A stretch of DNA of 64,000 nt from Rhodococcus sovatensis (GTDB lineage Bacteria > Actinomycetota > Actinomycetes > Mycobacteriales > Mycobacteriaceae): positions 1,612,001-1,676,000 of the forward strand of contig NZ_CP147846.1 in the NCBI RefSeq assembly GCF_037327425.1. The letters are read 5' to 3'. The translations under genes were made by a program, and so were the position numbers. The notes below the pieces were generated by a model. The model was not told where the DNA came from. It did no database searches and saw only the letters and a list, made by a program, of their open reading frames with translations. This document shows, one piece after another, positions 42,881 to 52,611 of this stretch (its first letter is position 1; each line of letters opens with the position of its first letter).

Positions 42881-44239
42881 GTGAGCAGCGAGCTATCGAA
42901 CCCCCGTTTCAAAGGCGGCGATCTACCTCAGACCAGCTTCGGGTTGACCGACCGCAGTCAGCACGATCCCGATATCGGGGGCCATTTCGGCGTGTACGGC
43001 GGACGGTTCGTTCCGGAAGCGCTCATGAGCGTGATCGAGGAAGTCACCGCCGAGTACGACAAGGTGCGCAGCGACAACGAGTTCCTCGCCGAACTCGACC
43101 GCTTGCAGCGGGATTACACCGGTCGTCCTTCGCCGGTCTTCGAGGCCACTCGCCTGTCGGAGCACGCAGGTGGTGCACGAATTCTCCTCAAGCGAGAAGA
43201 CCTCAACCACACGGGATCTCACAAGATCAACAACGTTCTCGGTCAGGTTCTGCTCGCAAAGCGAATGGGCAAGACTCGCATCATCGCCGAGACGGGCGCC
43301 GGCCAGCACGGTGTCGCGACCGCGACTGCGTGCGCGCTGCTCGGGCTCGAATGCGTCGTGTACATGGGTGAGGTCGACACCGAGCGCCAGGCGCTGAACG
43401 TCGCCCGTATGCGCCTACTCGGCTCCTCCGTCGTGGCAGTGAAGTCCGGTTCGCGCACGCTCAAGGACGCGATCAACGAAGCCTTGCGTGACTGGGTTGC
43501 TCACGCCGACAACACTTATTACTGCTTCGGCACAGTGGCTGGACCGCATCCCTTTCCGGCCATGGTCCGCGACTTCCAGCGGATCATCGGTCTGGAGGCT
43601 CGTCAGCAGGTCCTCTCGTCGACCGGCCGTCTGCCGGATGCGATCGCGGCATGCGTCGGAGGTGGGTCCAACGCAATCGGTATCTTCCACGCCTTCATCG
43701 ACGATCCTGCGGTGCGGCTGATCGGTTTCGAAGCCGCAGGCGACGGTGTGGAGACCGGGCGGCACGCGGCGACCATCAGCGGCGGTTCGCCGGGTACCTT
43801 GCATGGAACCTATTCCTACCTGCTGCAGGACGAGGACGGTCAGACCGTCGAATCACACTCCATCTCAGCAGGTTTGGACTATCCGGGCGTCGGCCCCGAG
43901 CATTCGTACCTCCATGACATCGGCCGCGCCGAGTACCGCGGAATCACCGACACCGAAGCAATGGACGCGTTTCGACTGTTGAGTCGAACCGAGGGCATCA
44001 TCCCGGCAATCGAATCCGCGCACGCGGTGGCGGGCGCGCTGAAGCTCGGCCAGGAACTGGGCAAGGACGCGATTATCCTCGTCAACCTGTCTGGTCGCGG
44101 CGACAAGGATGTCGACACCGCTGCCGAGTGGTTCGGACTCGTGGACAGCGACGGTGACGCGCACGTCGACGCGGTCGAGGGCGATCCAGACAAGAGTGAG
44201 AGCGCGCAGAGCGCGACCGAGAAGGGTGTGCAGGCATGA
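42881..44239 (+). CDS. trpB: Tryptophan synthase beta subunit TrpB
   Basis: A 452-residue PLP enzyme. PLP Lys in NHTGSHKINNVLGQ; GAGQHG and CVGGGSNAIGIF phosphate loop; HFGVYGGRFVPE near the N-terminus. About 30 extra acidic residues at the C-terminus (DSDGDAHVDAVEGDPDKSES) extend beyond the usual end. GTG start. Ends overlapping trpA. Confidence 0.96.
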   Translation: MSSELSNPRFKGGDLPQTSFGLTDRSQHDPDIGGHFGVYGGRFVPEALMSVIEEVTAEYDKVRSDNEFLAELDRLQRDYTGRPSPVFEATRLSEHAGGARILLKREDLNHTGSHKINNVLGQVLLAKRMGKTRIIAETGAGQHGVATATACALLGLECVVYMGEVDTERQALNVARMRLLGSSVVAVKSGSRTLKDAINEALRDWVAHADNTYYCFGTVAGPHPFPAMVRDFQRIIGLEARQQVLSSTGRLPDAIAACVGGGSNAIGIFHAFIDDPAVRLIGFEAAGDGVETGRHAATISGGSPGTLHGTYSYLLQDEDGQTVESHSISAGLDYPGVGPEHSYLHDIGRAEYRGITDTEAMDAFRLLSRTEGIIPAIESAHAVAGALKLGQELGKDAIILVNLSGRGDKDVDTAAEWFGLVDSDGDAHVDAVEGDPDKSESAQSATEKGVQA

Positions 44240-45039
44240 CCGAACGACGTTCCAGGCTTGCCGACACGTTCGAGGCCTGCCGCAGCGAGAATCGGGCTGC
44301 CCTCGTCGGCTACCTGCCTGCCGGTTTCCCTACGGTGCCGAAGTCGGTCGAGGTGTTCGAGACGATGGTGGCGAATGGGTGCGACATCGTCGAGGTCGGA
44401 ATTCCCTACTCGGATCCGGTCATGGACGGCCCGACGATCCAGGCGGCGGCAGACACCGCTTTGCGGGCGGGCGCTCGCGTACGTGACGTCTTCACCGTCG
44501 TGGAAAAGGTCTCGGCTGCCGGCGGCAAAGCGGTGGTGATGACGTACTGGAACTTGGTGATGCGTTACGGCATCGACGCGTTCGCACGCGATCTCGCCGG
44601 TGCGGGTGGCCTCGGCATCATTACCCCGGATCTCATTCCCGATGAAGCAGGGCAGTGGATCGCCGCTTCGGACGAACACGATCTCGATCGCATCTTCCTG
44701 CTCGCCCCGTCTTCGACGGAGGAGCGGATCGCCAGCACCCTTGCCGCAAGCCGCGGGTTCGTCTACGCCGCGTCGACAATGGGAGTCACGGGCGCACGTG
44801 ACTCGGTGTCCTCGGCAGCTCCCGAGCTGACTGCCCGCATTCGTAAGCAGTCCGACATTCCGGTCGGAGTCGGCCTCGGAGTTCGCTCCGGCGCGCAGGC
44901 CGCCGAGATCGCCCGCTACGCAGACGCGGTGATCGTCGGATCGGCTCTCGTCAGCGCAGTCGACGAGGGATTGGGCGCAGTCGCCGCACTCACGAGCGAA
45001 CTCGCCGAGGGCGTCCGATCCGCTAACGTGGCGTCGTGA
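44236..45039 (+). CDS. trpA: Tryptophan synthase alpha subunit TrpA
   Basis: A 267-residue TIM-barrel lyase. Catalytic Glu and Asp in IVEVGIPYSDPVMDGPTIQ; also YAASTMGVTGARDS (loop 6 region) and VGLGVRSGAQAAE. It splits indoleglycerol phosphate and passes indole to TrpB. Overlaps trpB (ATGA) and lgt (GTGA). Confidence 0.96.
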   Translation: MTERRSRLADTFEACRSENRAALVGYLPAGFPTVPKSVEVFETMVANGCDIVEVGIPYSDPVMDGPTIQAAADTALRAGARVRDVFTVVEKVSAAGGKAVVMTYWNLVMRYGIDAFARDLAGAGGLGIITPDLIPDEAGQWIAASDEHDLDRIFLLAPSSTEERIASTLAASRGFVYAASTMGVTGARDSVSSAAPELTARIRKQSDIPVGVGLGVRSGAQAAEIARYADAVIVGSALVSAVDEGLGAVAALTSELAEGVRSANVAS

Positions 45040-46049
45040 TCTCCGGCACCTCGGCTTCGACCGCTGTCCTCGCATACATTCCGAGTCCTCCTCAAGGAGT
45101 GTGGTACGTCGGTCCGCTCGCATTGCGGGCCTATGCGCTCTTCATCATCGTCGGCATCGTCGTCGCAATCGTCTGGGGCGATCGCCGCTGGGTTGCGCGT
45201 GGCGGTACGAAGGGCACGATCCTCGATGTGGCCGTGTGGGCGGTGCCGTTCGGACTGCTCGGTGGTCGTCTGTACCACGTGGCAACGGACTGGAGCACCT
45301 ACTTCGGACCTGGTGGAGACCCGATACGGGCGCTCAAGGTATGGGAGGGCGGTCTCGGAATCTGGGGAGCGGTCCTACTCGGTGGCGTCGGCGCCTGGAT
45401 CGCGTGCAGGCGCCGCGGAATCCCGCTGCCGGCACTGGGGGATGCTGTCGGACCACCGATTCTGCTGGCCCAAGCGATCGGGCGACTGGGAAACTACTTC
45501 AACCAAGAGCTGTACGGCCGGGAAACTACTCGGCCGTGGGGTCTCGAGATCTATGAACGCGTCAACGACGCCGGTCGTGTCGACCCGCTGACCGGGGTCT
45601 CGACGGGTGTGATCGAGAAGATCGTGCACCCGACGTTCCTCTACGAGATGCTGTGGAGCCTCGTCGTTGTCGTGCTGCTCGTGGTCGTGGATCGGCGTTT
45701 CGTCATCGGCCACGGACGACTCTTCGCGCTGTACGTGGCGGGATACTGCGCCGGCCGATTCTGGGTCGAATTGCTTCGCGACGATTACGCCACACACATC
45801 GCCGGCATCCGTATCAACACGTTCACCTCGGCAATCGTGTTCGTTCTCGCGATCCTGTACTTCGTGTTGGCGACGAAGGGACGCGAGGATCCTCGATCGT
45901 TGGTGTCGAACGACGCCGTCGACCCGCAAGAGGACGCAGGCTCGGATACAGCTGCAAGCTCGGATGCGGGAACGGACGCTACCGATTCGGCCGCCGACGA
46001 CGAATCCGGCGCTCGTGCATCGGGGGAGAAGGGCACCACGAGTGGTTGA
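45036..46049 (+). CDS. lgt: Prolipoprotein diacylglyceryl transferase Lgt
   Basis: A 337-residue membrane enzyme with about seven helices. The Lgt signature GRLGNYFNQELYGRETT with the essential Arg/Asn/Glu is at about 150-166; LYHVATDWSTYFGP and HPTFLYEMLW also fit. A long acidic, Ala/Ser-rich cytosolic tail (after LVSNDAVDPQEDAG) is typical for actinobacteria. It modifies the lipobox Cys of prolipoproteins such as the solute-binding protein at 62087. Confidence 0.95.
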   Translation: MISGTSASTAVLAYIPSPPQGVWYVGPLALRAYALFIIVGIVVAIVWGDRRWVARGGTKGTILDVAVWAVPFGLLGGRLYHVATDWSTYFGPGGDPIRALKVWEGGLGIWGAVLLGGVGAWIACRRRGIPLPALGDAVGPPILLAQAIGRLGNYFNQELYGRETTRPWGLEIYERVNDAGRVDPLTGVSTGVIEKIVHPTFLYEMLWSLVVVVLLVVVDRRFVIGHGRLFALYVAGYCAGRFWVELLRDDYATHIAGIRINTFTSAIVFVLAILYFVLATKGREDPRSLVSNDAVDPQEDAGSDTAASSDAGTDATDSAADDESGARASGEKGTTSG

Positions 46050-46749
46050 TTTCGACAAGAAGCCCGAGCGCGACGGCGACGTCGATTTCGGTCGGCCTTT
46101 CGACCACGACTCGACGGCACCGACTGCCGGAGTGCCCTACGCGGCGAATCCGACCGAAAGCTATCCGCTTCCGGGGTATCCAGAGGAAGTGCAGCCGACG
46201 CAGGCGTATCCCACCGCATACGGAACAGAGACGTACCGGTCGGAAGCTCCGGCGTATCCGGTTTACCCACCCCAGTACTCCGCACCCCAGTACCCACCGG
46301 CCCAGTACCCCGCGCCCCAGTACCCACCGGCCCAGTACCCGGTCGGTTCGCCTCCGCCGTATTACGGTGGCCAGGCGTCCGTCCAGAATTTCCACCAGTC
46401 CGGTCAGGGGCCGAGCTACTACGCGTATGGGCCCGGATATCCGGCCGCGACGGTCGACGCCCCCTTCGGCCGGGATCCGATGACGGGTGAGCCGCTCTCT
46501 GACAAGTCCAAGGTGACAGCCGGTGTGCTTCAGATTTTCTTGGGTGGGTTCGGTGCTGGACGGTTCTACATCGGCAGCAACGGCGTAGCCGTGGCGCAGC
46601 TCGTCCTTCTCGTGCTGGGGTGGCTCACGGCCGTCCTCGGTGTGGGTGTTCTCATACTGATGGGTCTCGGAGTGTGGGTGATCGTGGACGGCATCATGAT
46701 GCTGGTGGGCAATGTCAAGGACAGCAGAGGCCGCCGACTTCGGAATTGA
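46042..46749 (+). CDS. TM2-domain protein with Pro/Tyr/Gln-rich N-terminus (1)
   Basis: A 235-residue protein. Residues 1-130 are low-complexity with direct repeats of PQYPPAQYPA type (about 74-98) made by a tandem DNA repeat at 46270-46340. The C-terminal 80 residues form a TM2 domain: KSKVTAGVLQIFLGGFGAGR, a first helix, the conserved GAGRFYIG turn, and a second helix ending VIVDGIMMLVGNV. GTG start overlaps the lgt stop by 8 bases and has GGAGAAGGG in front. Function unknown. Confidence 0.85.
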   Translation: MVDFDKKPERDGDVDFGRPFDHDSTAPTAGVPYAANPTESYPLPGYPEEVQPTQAYPTAYGTETYRSEAPAYPVYPPQYSAPQYPPAQYPAPQYPPAQYPVGSPPPYYGGQASVQNFHQSGQGPSYYAYGPGYPAATVDAPFGRDPMTGEPLSDKSKVTAGVLQIFLGGFGAGRFYIGSNGVAVAQLVLLVLGWLTAVLGVGVLILMGLGVWVIVDGIMMLVGNVKDSRGRRLRN

Positions 46750-46823
46750 CCCCGTTCTAGTGGCACACTTCTCCTATCTCGATACTTAAGTTTTCGACGT
46801 AGACCTGTTGCAAGGAGCGCCCG

Positions 46824-47759
46824 GTGAGTGAGTCCGACAAGAATCTCGGTGAGTCCGGCAAGGATGAACGGTCCGAATCTGCTGGTGGATCGGATGCACC
46901 GCAGCTGCCGCCGGAATTCGGTTCTGCATTCGACTACGACGCGACAGCAGAAGCTTCGCTGTCGGAACCACCCGCTACCTCCGAGATCGGCCCGGTGACG
47001 GGTGCGACCGGTTCTGGCTCGGGTTCAGGTCCTGGCTGGAACGTTCATTCCGGCGTGGGAAACGGTCCGGGCTGGGGCGAGAGCCCGAGCTATCCGCCTC
47101 CCGCTACGCCGGAAACGTCGACCACTCCTCAGCCGTCGATCAACTTCGACAAGTCCGTGTCCAACGATCCATACGGTCAGTCGTCGAATCAGACCGGCAC
47201 CCCTGCCCCGGGCTACGGTGCCGGGCCGGTCTACGGACCCCCTGACCCGAACTACAGCCAGTCCGGTCAGTACGACCAGCAATCCCAAGGGCAACAATTC
47301 GAGGGATCGCAGCACCAGGGCTATCCGCCGCCGCCTGGATACGATGGTGCGCCGCAGGGCCCCGGTTCTCAGAGCTATGGGCCGCAGGGCTACGGTCCTC
47401 AGGGCTCCGGTCCTCAGGGCTCCGGTTTTCAGGGCTATGGGCCGCCGGCCGGGTACGCAGGCCAGGCGCCGTACTCGTCAGGTCCGTACGGTGTGGATCC
47501 AACCGCGCCTTTCGGTCGCCACCCGGTCACGGGGGAGCCGCTGTCGGAGAAGTCCAAGGTAACCGCCGGCCTGCTGGGGATTCTGCTCGGGCCGTTCGGT
47601 GCCGGCCGCTTCTATCTGAACCAGCCGGGCATAGCTGTCGCACAGATCGCGGTGACGTGGTTGACGTGCGGGATCGGTGGAATTTGGCCGCTGGTCGACG
47701 GAATCATGATGCTCACCGGTAGCGTTCGCGACGAACACGGACGTCCGCTGCGAGATTGA
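46824..47759 (+). CDS. TM2-domain protein with Gly/Pro/Gln-rich N-terminus (2)
   Basis: A 311-residue paralogue of the previous gene. Residues 1-225 are disordered, with SGSGSGPGW and GPQGYGPQGSGPQGSG repeats. The TM2 domain follows (KSKVTAGLLGILLGPFGAGR; WPLVDGIMMLTGSV). Both proteins share the linker APFGR.P.TGEPLS.KSKVTAG, so they arose by duplication. GTG at 46824 follows AGGAG. Possibly cell-envelope proteins with cytosolic low-complexity tails. Confidence 0.85.
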   Translation: MSESDKNLGESGKDERSESAGGSDAPQLPPEFGSAFDYDATAEASLSEPPATSEIGPVTGATGSGSGSGPGWNVHSGVGNGPGWGESPSYPPPATPETSTTPQPSINFDKSVSNDPYGQSSNQTGTPAPGYGAGPVYGPPDPNYSQSGQYDQQSQGQQFEGSQHQGYPPPPGYDGAPQGPGSQSYGPQGYGPQGSGPQGSGFQGYGPPAGYAGQAPYSSGPYGVDPTAPFGRHPVTGEPLSEKSKVTAGLLGILLGPFGAGRFYLNQPGIAVAQIAVTWLTCGIGGIWPLVDGIMMLTGSVRDEHGRPLRD

Positions 47760-48027
47760 CGAACCGCTCATACCGCACGCTGTCCCCGTGGTTTCGGTCT
47801 TCGTCGAAAGCTACGGTAAGCTTCGAGCACTCGGCCCTAGGGCCGAATTCCTTCGCGGGCCAGAGTTGTCCCGGTAGACCCGTTCAGTGAAACAAGAGCT
47901 CGGCGAGCAGCATCATTCTCGCCGAAGCTGATCGCTAGCGGAGTTGCCGAGAAGAATGAATCGACGTCGTGGTTTCGGCGTCCGTTCGTTCCCTTGTGCC
48001 TCCCTGGCCGAGAGGGAGGTGGCGGAC

Positions 48028-51000
48028 TTGCTGTTCTCACAGTTGCCGGCAGAACAAGGGCTCTACGACCCGTCCCACGAGAAGGATTCGTGCGGAGTCG
48101 CGATGATCGCGGACATCGCTGGACGTCGGTCGCACGCGATCGTCGCCGACGGGGTACTTGCCTTGGAGAATCTGGAGCACCGCGGCGCGGCTGGAGCCGA
48201 GCCGAACAGTGGTGACGGCGCAGGAATCCTGATCCAGCTTCCGGTGGAACTGCTCGAGTCGCTCGTCGATTTCTCGCTGCCTGCGCGTGCGGAGGACGGA
48301 ACCAACGCCTTCGCAGCGGGAATTTGCTTCCTGCCCCAGGGGGTTCGCGAGCGGACCGGTGCGGTCGGGCGGGTCGAAGAGATCGCCGCCGAGGAGGGGC
48401 TGGAGATTCTCGGCTGGCAGGAAGTGCACGTCGATCCGGACAAGGCCGACATCGGCCTCACTGCGCTCGGATGCATGCCGCACATGTCGTACCTGTTCGT
48501 CGCAGCGCCCGAGGTCGACGGTCACAGGCCGTCGGGAATCGAGCTCGATCGTCTCGTCTACGGGCTACGCAAGCGCGCCGAACGTGTGACACCCGAGATC
48601 GAGGACGCGGGCACCGGACTGTTCTTTCCGTCGCTGTCGTCTCGAACCATGGTCTACAAGGGCATGCTCACCACGATGCAGTTGCCGCTGTACTTTCCCG
48701 ACCTTCGCAATCCTCTGTGCATGAGCGCAATTGCCATCGTTCACAGCCGCTTCTCGACCAATACGTTTCCGTCGTGGCCGCTGGCGCACCCGCACCGATA
48801 CGTGGCGCACAACGGTGAGATCAACACGGTCAAGGGAAACCGCAATCGCATGCGTGCGCGTGAGGCGATGCTGGCATCCGATCTGATTCCCGGAGATCTG
48901 CAACGTCTGTACCCTATCTGCAATCCCGACGGCTCCGACTCGGTGTCGCTCGACGAGGTGCTGGAACTGCTGCATCTCGGCGGTCGCAGCGTGCCGCACG
49001 TGGTGATGATGATGGTCCCCGAGCCGTGGGAGAACCACACGAGTATGGACCCGACGGTCCGCGCGTTCTACCAGTTCCACGGATCCATCATGGAAGCATG
49101 GGACGGGCCCGCCTGCGTGACCTTCACGGACGGAACCTACGTCGGGGCTGTCCTGGACCGCAACGGGCTCCGCCCCGGCCGGTGGTGGCAAACCGTCGAC
49201 GGTCGGATGATCCTCGCCAGTGAAGCCGGCGTTCTGGACGTTCCGCCGTCCGAGGTTGTGGCGAAGGGACGGCTGGAACCGGGAAAGATGTTCCTGATCG
49301 ATACTGCCGCGGGTCGCGTCGTCCCCGACGAGGAGATCAAGACTCAACTCGCTGGGGAGCATCCGTACCAGGAGTGGCTGCACGCGGGTCTTCTCGAGAT
49401 AAAGACTCTTCCCGAGCGTGCGCACATTCAGTACAACCACGATTCGGTGGTTCGCCGGCAGATTGCCTTCGGCTACTCCGAGGAGGACCTCCGGGTTGTA
49501 CTGACGCCGATGGCCGCGTCCGGCGGAGAACCGTTGGGTTCCATGGGAACCGACACGCCGCCCGCTGTGTTGTCGCAGCGTTCCAAACAGCTCTACGACT
49601 ACTTCATCGAGCTGTTCGCTCAGGTGACCAATCCGCCGCTCGACTCGATCCGTGAGGAGATCGTCACCTCGCTGGCGCGCGTCATGGGTCCGGAGCAGAA
49701 CCTGCTCGAGCCGACTGCTGCGTCGTGTCGTCAGATTGTGTTGCCGTGGCCGGTTCTCGACAACGACGAACTGAACAAGATCATTCACATCAACTTCGAC
49801 GGGGACCATCCGGGACTGTCAGCGACCGTTCTCCGAGGGCTCTACGAGGTCGAACGCGGTGGAGAGGGACTCGCGGAAGCGATCGAGGAGCTGCGGCGCC
49901 GAGCAAGCGACGCGATCGCTGCCGGCTACCGGACACTGATCATCTCCGACCGCGATTCCGATCACACCTACGCGCCGATACCGTCTCTGCTCGCGACGGC
50001 CGCAGTGCATCACCACCTCGTCCGAACCAAGGAGCGGACCAAGGTTGCATTGGTCGTCGAATCGGGAGATGCGCGCGAGGTGCACCATCTGGCCCTGCTC
50101 ATCGGATTCGGCGCGGCTGCGGTCAACCCGTATCTGGCGATGGAGTCCATCGAGGACCTCGTCGCAGAGGGCGAGCTGACCGGGGTCGAATCTTCGGCGG
50201 CGGTCCGCAACTACCTCTACGGATTGGGCAAGGGAGTGCTGAAGGTCATGTCCAAGATGGGCATCTCGACCGTCAGCTCTTACACCGGTGCACAGGTTTT
50301 CGAGGCAGTCGGTCTCGACAAGGAGGTCGTGCGGGAGTACTTCAAGGGCACCGTCAGCACGTTGGGAGGCGTCGGGCTGGACGTGCTCGCCGAGGAAGTC
50401 AAACTGCGTCATCGACGTGCATACCCCGAGAATCCCACCGACCGTGTGCACCGTCGCCTCGACATCGGCGGCGAATATCAGTTCCGCCGCGAAGGCGAAC
50501 TGCATCTCTTCACGCCCGAGACCGTGTTCCTTCTGCAGCATGCGACGAGAACCGGTCGCTACGACGTGTTCCAGAAGTACAGCAGCGAGGTCGATCGCCT
50601 CGTGCGTGAGGGCGGCGCCTTGCGCGGACTGTTCGAGTTCAAAGAGGGTCTTCGTCAGCCGATACCTCTCGACGAAGTGGAGCCGGTCGAGTCGATCGTC
50701 ACTAGGTTCAATACCGGGGCGATGAGCTACGGATCCATCTCCGCCGAGGCACACGAGACGATGGCCGTCGCGATGAACAACCTGGGCGGCCGCTCGAACT
50801 CGGGGGAGGGCGGCGAGGACACCGATCGCTTGTACGACAAGAGCAGGCGGAGCGCTGTCAAACAGGTCGCGAGCGGGCGTTTCGGCGTCACCAGCGACTA
50901 CCTCGTCAACGCGACCGACATTCAGATCAAAATGGCGCAGGGCGCCAAGCCCGGTGAAGGAGGGCAGCTTCCGGGGTACAAGGTGTATCCATGGGTTGCC

Positions 51001-52611
51001 AAGACCCGGCACTCCACTCCCGGGGTCGGGCTGATCTCGCCGCCGCCACACCACGACATCTATTCGATCGAGGATCTCGCACAGCTGATCCACGACCTGA
51101 AGAATGCCAACGAGAACGCGCGTGTCCACGTCAAACTCGTGAGTTCGGTGGGTGTGGGGACCGTGGCCACCGGCGTCAGCAAGGCGCACGCCGACGTGGT
51201 TCTCATTTCGGGTTACGACGGCGGGACCGGCGCTGCGCCGCTGACTTCACTCAAACATGCCGGTGCCCCATGGGAGATCGGTCTCGCCGACGCCCAGCAG
51301 ACGTTGGTGCTCAACGGTCTTCGCGATCGCATCACCGTTCAGTGCGACGGTGGGCTGAGGACGGGGCGTGACGTCATCGTCGCGGCACTCCTCGGTGCCG
51401 AAGAGTTCGGGTTCTCTACCGCGCCGCTCATCGTGTCCGGTTGCATCATGATGCGCGTCTGTCACCTGGACACCTGCCCGGTGGGCGTGGCCACTCAGAA
51501 TCCCGAGCTACGTAAACGCTTCACGGGCAAGCCCGAATTCGTGGAGGACTTCTTCCGGTTCGTCGCCGAGGACGTGCGGAAGTATCTGGCGCAGCTCGGT
51601 TTCCGCAGTATCGACGAGGCTGTCGGGCATGCGGACGCCCTGGAGACCGCGGCCGGGATCGCGCATTGGAAGAGCAAGGGTCTCGATCTCTCACCGATCT
51701 TCGCGATGCCGACCGACCAGCACGGTGCGCCGATGACACAGCGTAGGCGTCTGCGCGCGCAGGATCACGGGCTGGATCTTGCGCTCGACCGAACTCTGAT
51801 TCAGCTTGCCGAAGGTGCGTTGGAAGACGCGCATCCAGTCAAACTCGAACTACCTGTGCGCAACGTGAATCGCACCGTCGGCACCCTCCTCGGTGCCGAG
51901 GTCACCAGACGGTTCGGAGGGGCAGGTCTCCCCGACGACACCATCCGCGTCGAACTCACCGGTTCGGCCGGTCAGTCGCTCGGTGCGTTCCTCCCGGCCG
52001 GTATCACCATCGATCTGATCGGTGATACCAACGACTATGTGGGCAAGGGTCTTTCGGGAGGACGTGTCGTCGTACGACCCTCTCCGGACGCCACGTTCGT
52101 CGCCGAGGACAATGTCATCGCGGGCAATACGATTCTGTACGGTGCGACCTCGGGTGAGATGTTCCTCCGAGGGCGCGTGGGCGAGCGGTTCGCGGTGCGG
52201 AACTCGGGCGCGACGGCCGTCAACGAAGGCGTCGGCGATCACGCGTTCGAGTACATGACCGGCGGCCGCGTCGTCGTGCTCGGTCCTACCGGCCGCAACA
52301 TGGCGGCAGGCATGTCCGGGGGAATTGCGTACGTCCTCGGACTGGACGAGAGCAACGTCAACCTCGCAATGGTCTCGCTGCAGAAGCCGAATCCCGACGA
52401 TCTGGCCTGGCTACGAGACACCGTGGAGAGCCATCGCGTCTGGACCGGATCCGCGGTCGCGGCGTCGGTGCTCGCCGACTGGCCCCGTCGTTCCGCGTTG
52501 TTCACCAAAATCATGCCGGTCGACTACCAGCGAGTGCTGGAGGCGACTTCGATGGCGCGCGCCGAGGGGCGCGATGTCGACTCTGCGATCATGGAGGCTG
52601 CACGTGGCTGA
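48028..52611 (+). CDS. gltB: Glutamate synthase large subunit GltB
   Basis: About 1527 residues. N-terminal class-II amidotransferase: the catalytic Cys would be exposed after removal of a 21-residue propeptide (EKDSCGVAMIADI). Then come the central domain, the FMN/glutamate synthase barrel (ISPPPHHDIYSIEDLAQLIH, SGYDGGTGAAP), the [3Fe-4S] Cys set in CIMMRVCHLDTCPVGVATQN, and the C-terminal beta-helix (GGRVVVRPSPD). I choose TTG at 48028: it begins LFSQLPAEQGLYDP at the family start and GGGAGG lies 8 bases upstream. The frame is open to 47944. Confidence 0.95.
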   Translation: MLFSQLPAEQGLYDPSHEKDSCGVAMIADIAGRRSHAIVADGVLALENLEHRGAAGAEPNSGDGAGILIQLPVELLESLVDFSLPARAEDGTNAFAAGICFLPQGVRERTGAVGRVEEIAAEEGLEILGWQEVHVDPDKADIGLTALGCMPHMSYLFVAAPEVDGHRPSGIELDRLVYGLRKRAERVTPEIEDAGTGLFFPSLSSRTMVYKGMLTTMQLPLYFPDLRNPLCMSAIAIVHSRFSTNTFPSWPLAHPHRYVAHNGEINTVKGNRNRMRAREAMLASDLIPGDLQRLYPICNPDGSDSVSLDEVLELLHLGGRSVPHVVMMMVPEPWENHTSMDPTVRAFYQFHGSIMEAWDGPACVTFTDGTYVGAVLDRNGLRPGRWWQTVDGRMILASEAGVLDVPPSEVVAKGRLEPGKMFLIDTAAGRVVPDEEIKTQLAGEHPYQEWLHAGLLEIKTLPERAHIQYNHDSVVRRQIAFGYSEEDLRVVLTPMAASGGEPLGSMGTDTPPAVLSQRSKQLYDYFIELFAQVTNPPLDSIREEIVTSLARVMGPEQNLLEPTAASCRQIVLPWPVLDNDELNKIIHINFDGDHPGLSATVLRGLYEVERGGEGLAEAIEELRRRASDAIAAGYRTLIISDRDSDHTYAPIPSLLATAAVHHHLVRTKERTKVALVVESGDAREVHHLALLIGFGAAAVNPYLAMESIEDLVAEGELTGVESSAAVRNYLYGLGKGVLKVMSKMGISTVSSYTGAQVFEAVGLDKEVVREYFKGTVSTLGGVGLDVLAEEVKLRHRRAYPENPTDRVHRRLDIGGEYQFRREGELHLFTPETVFLLQHATRTGRYDVFQKYSSEVDRLVREGGALRGLFEFKEGLRQPIPLDEVEPVESIVTRFNTGAMSYGSISAEAHETMAVAMNNLGGRSNSGEGGEDTDRLYDKSRRSAVKQVASGRFGVTSDYLVNATDIQIKMAQGAKPGEGGQLPGYKVYPWVAKTRHSTPGVGLISPPPHHDIYSIEDLAQLIHDLKNANENARVHVKLVSSVGVGTVATGVSKAHADVVLISGYDGGTGAAPLTSLKHAGAPWEIGLADAQQTLVLNGLRDRITVQCDGGLRTGRDVIVAALLGAEEFGFSTAPLIVSGCIMMRVCHLDTCPVGVATQNPELRKRFTGKPEFVEDFFRFVAEDVRKYLAQLGFRSIDEAVGHADALETAAGIAHWKSKGLDLSPIFAMPTDQHGAPMTQRRRLRAQDHGLDLALDRTLIQLAEGALEDAHPVKLELPVRNVNRTVGTLLGAEVTRRFGGAGLPDDTIRVELTGSAGQSLGAFLPAGITIDLIGDTNDYVGKGLSGGRVVVRPSPDATFVAEDNVIAGNTILYGATSGEMFLRGRVGERFAVRNSGATAVNEGVGDHAFEYMTGGRVVVLGPTGRNMAAGMSGGIAYVLGLDESNVNLAMVSLQKPNPDDLAWLRDTVESHRVWTGSAVAASVLADWPRRSALFTKIMPVDYQRVLEATSMARAEGRDVDSAIMEAARG

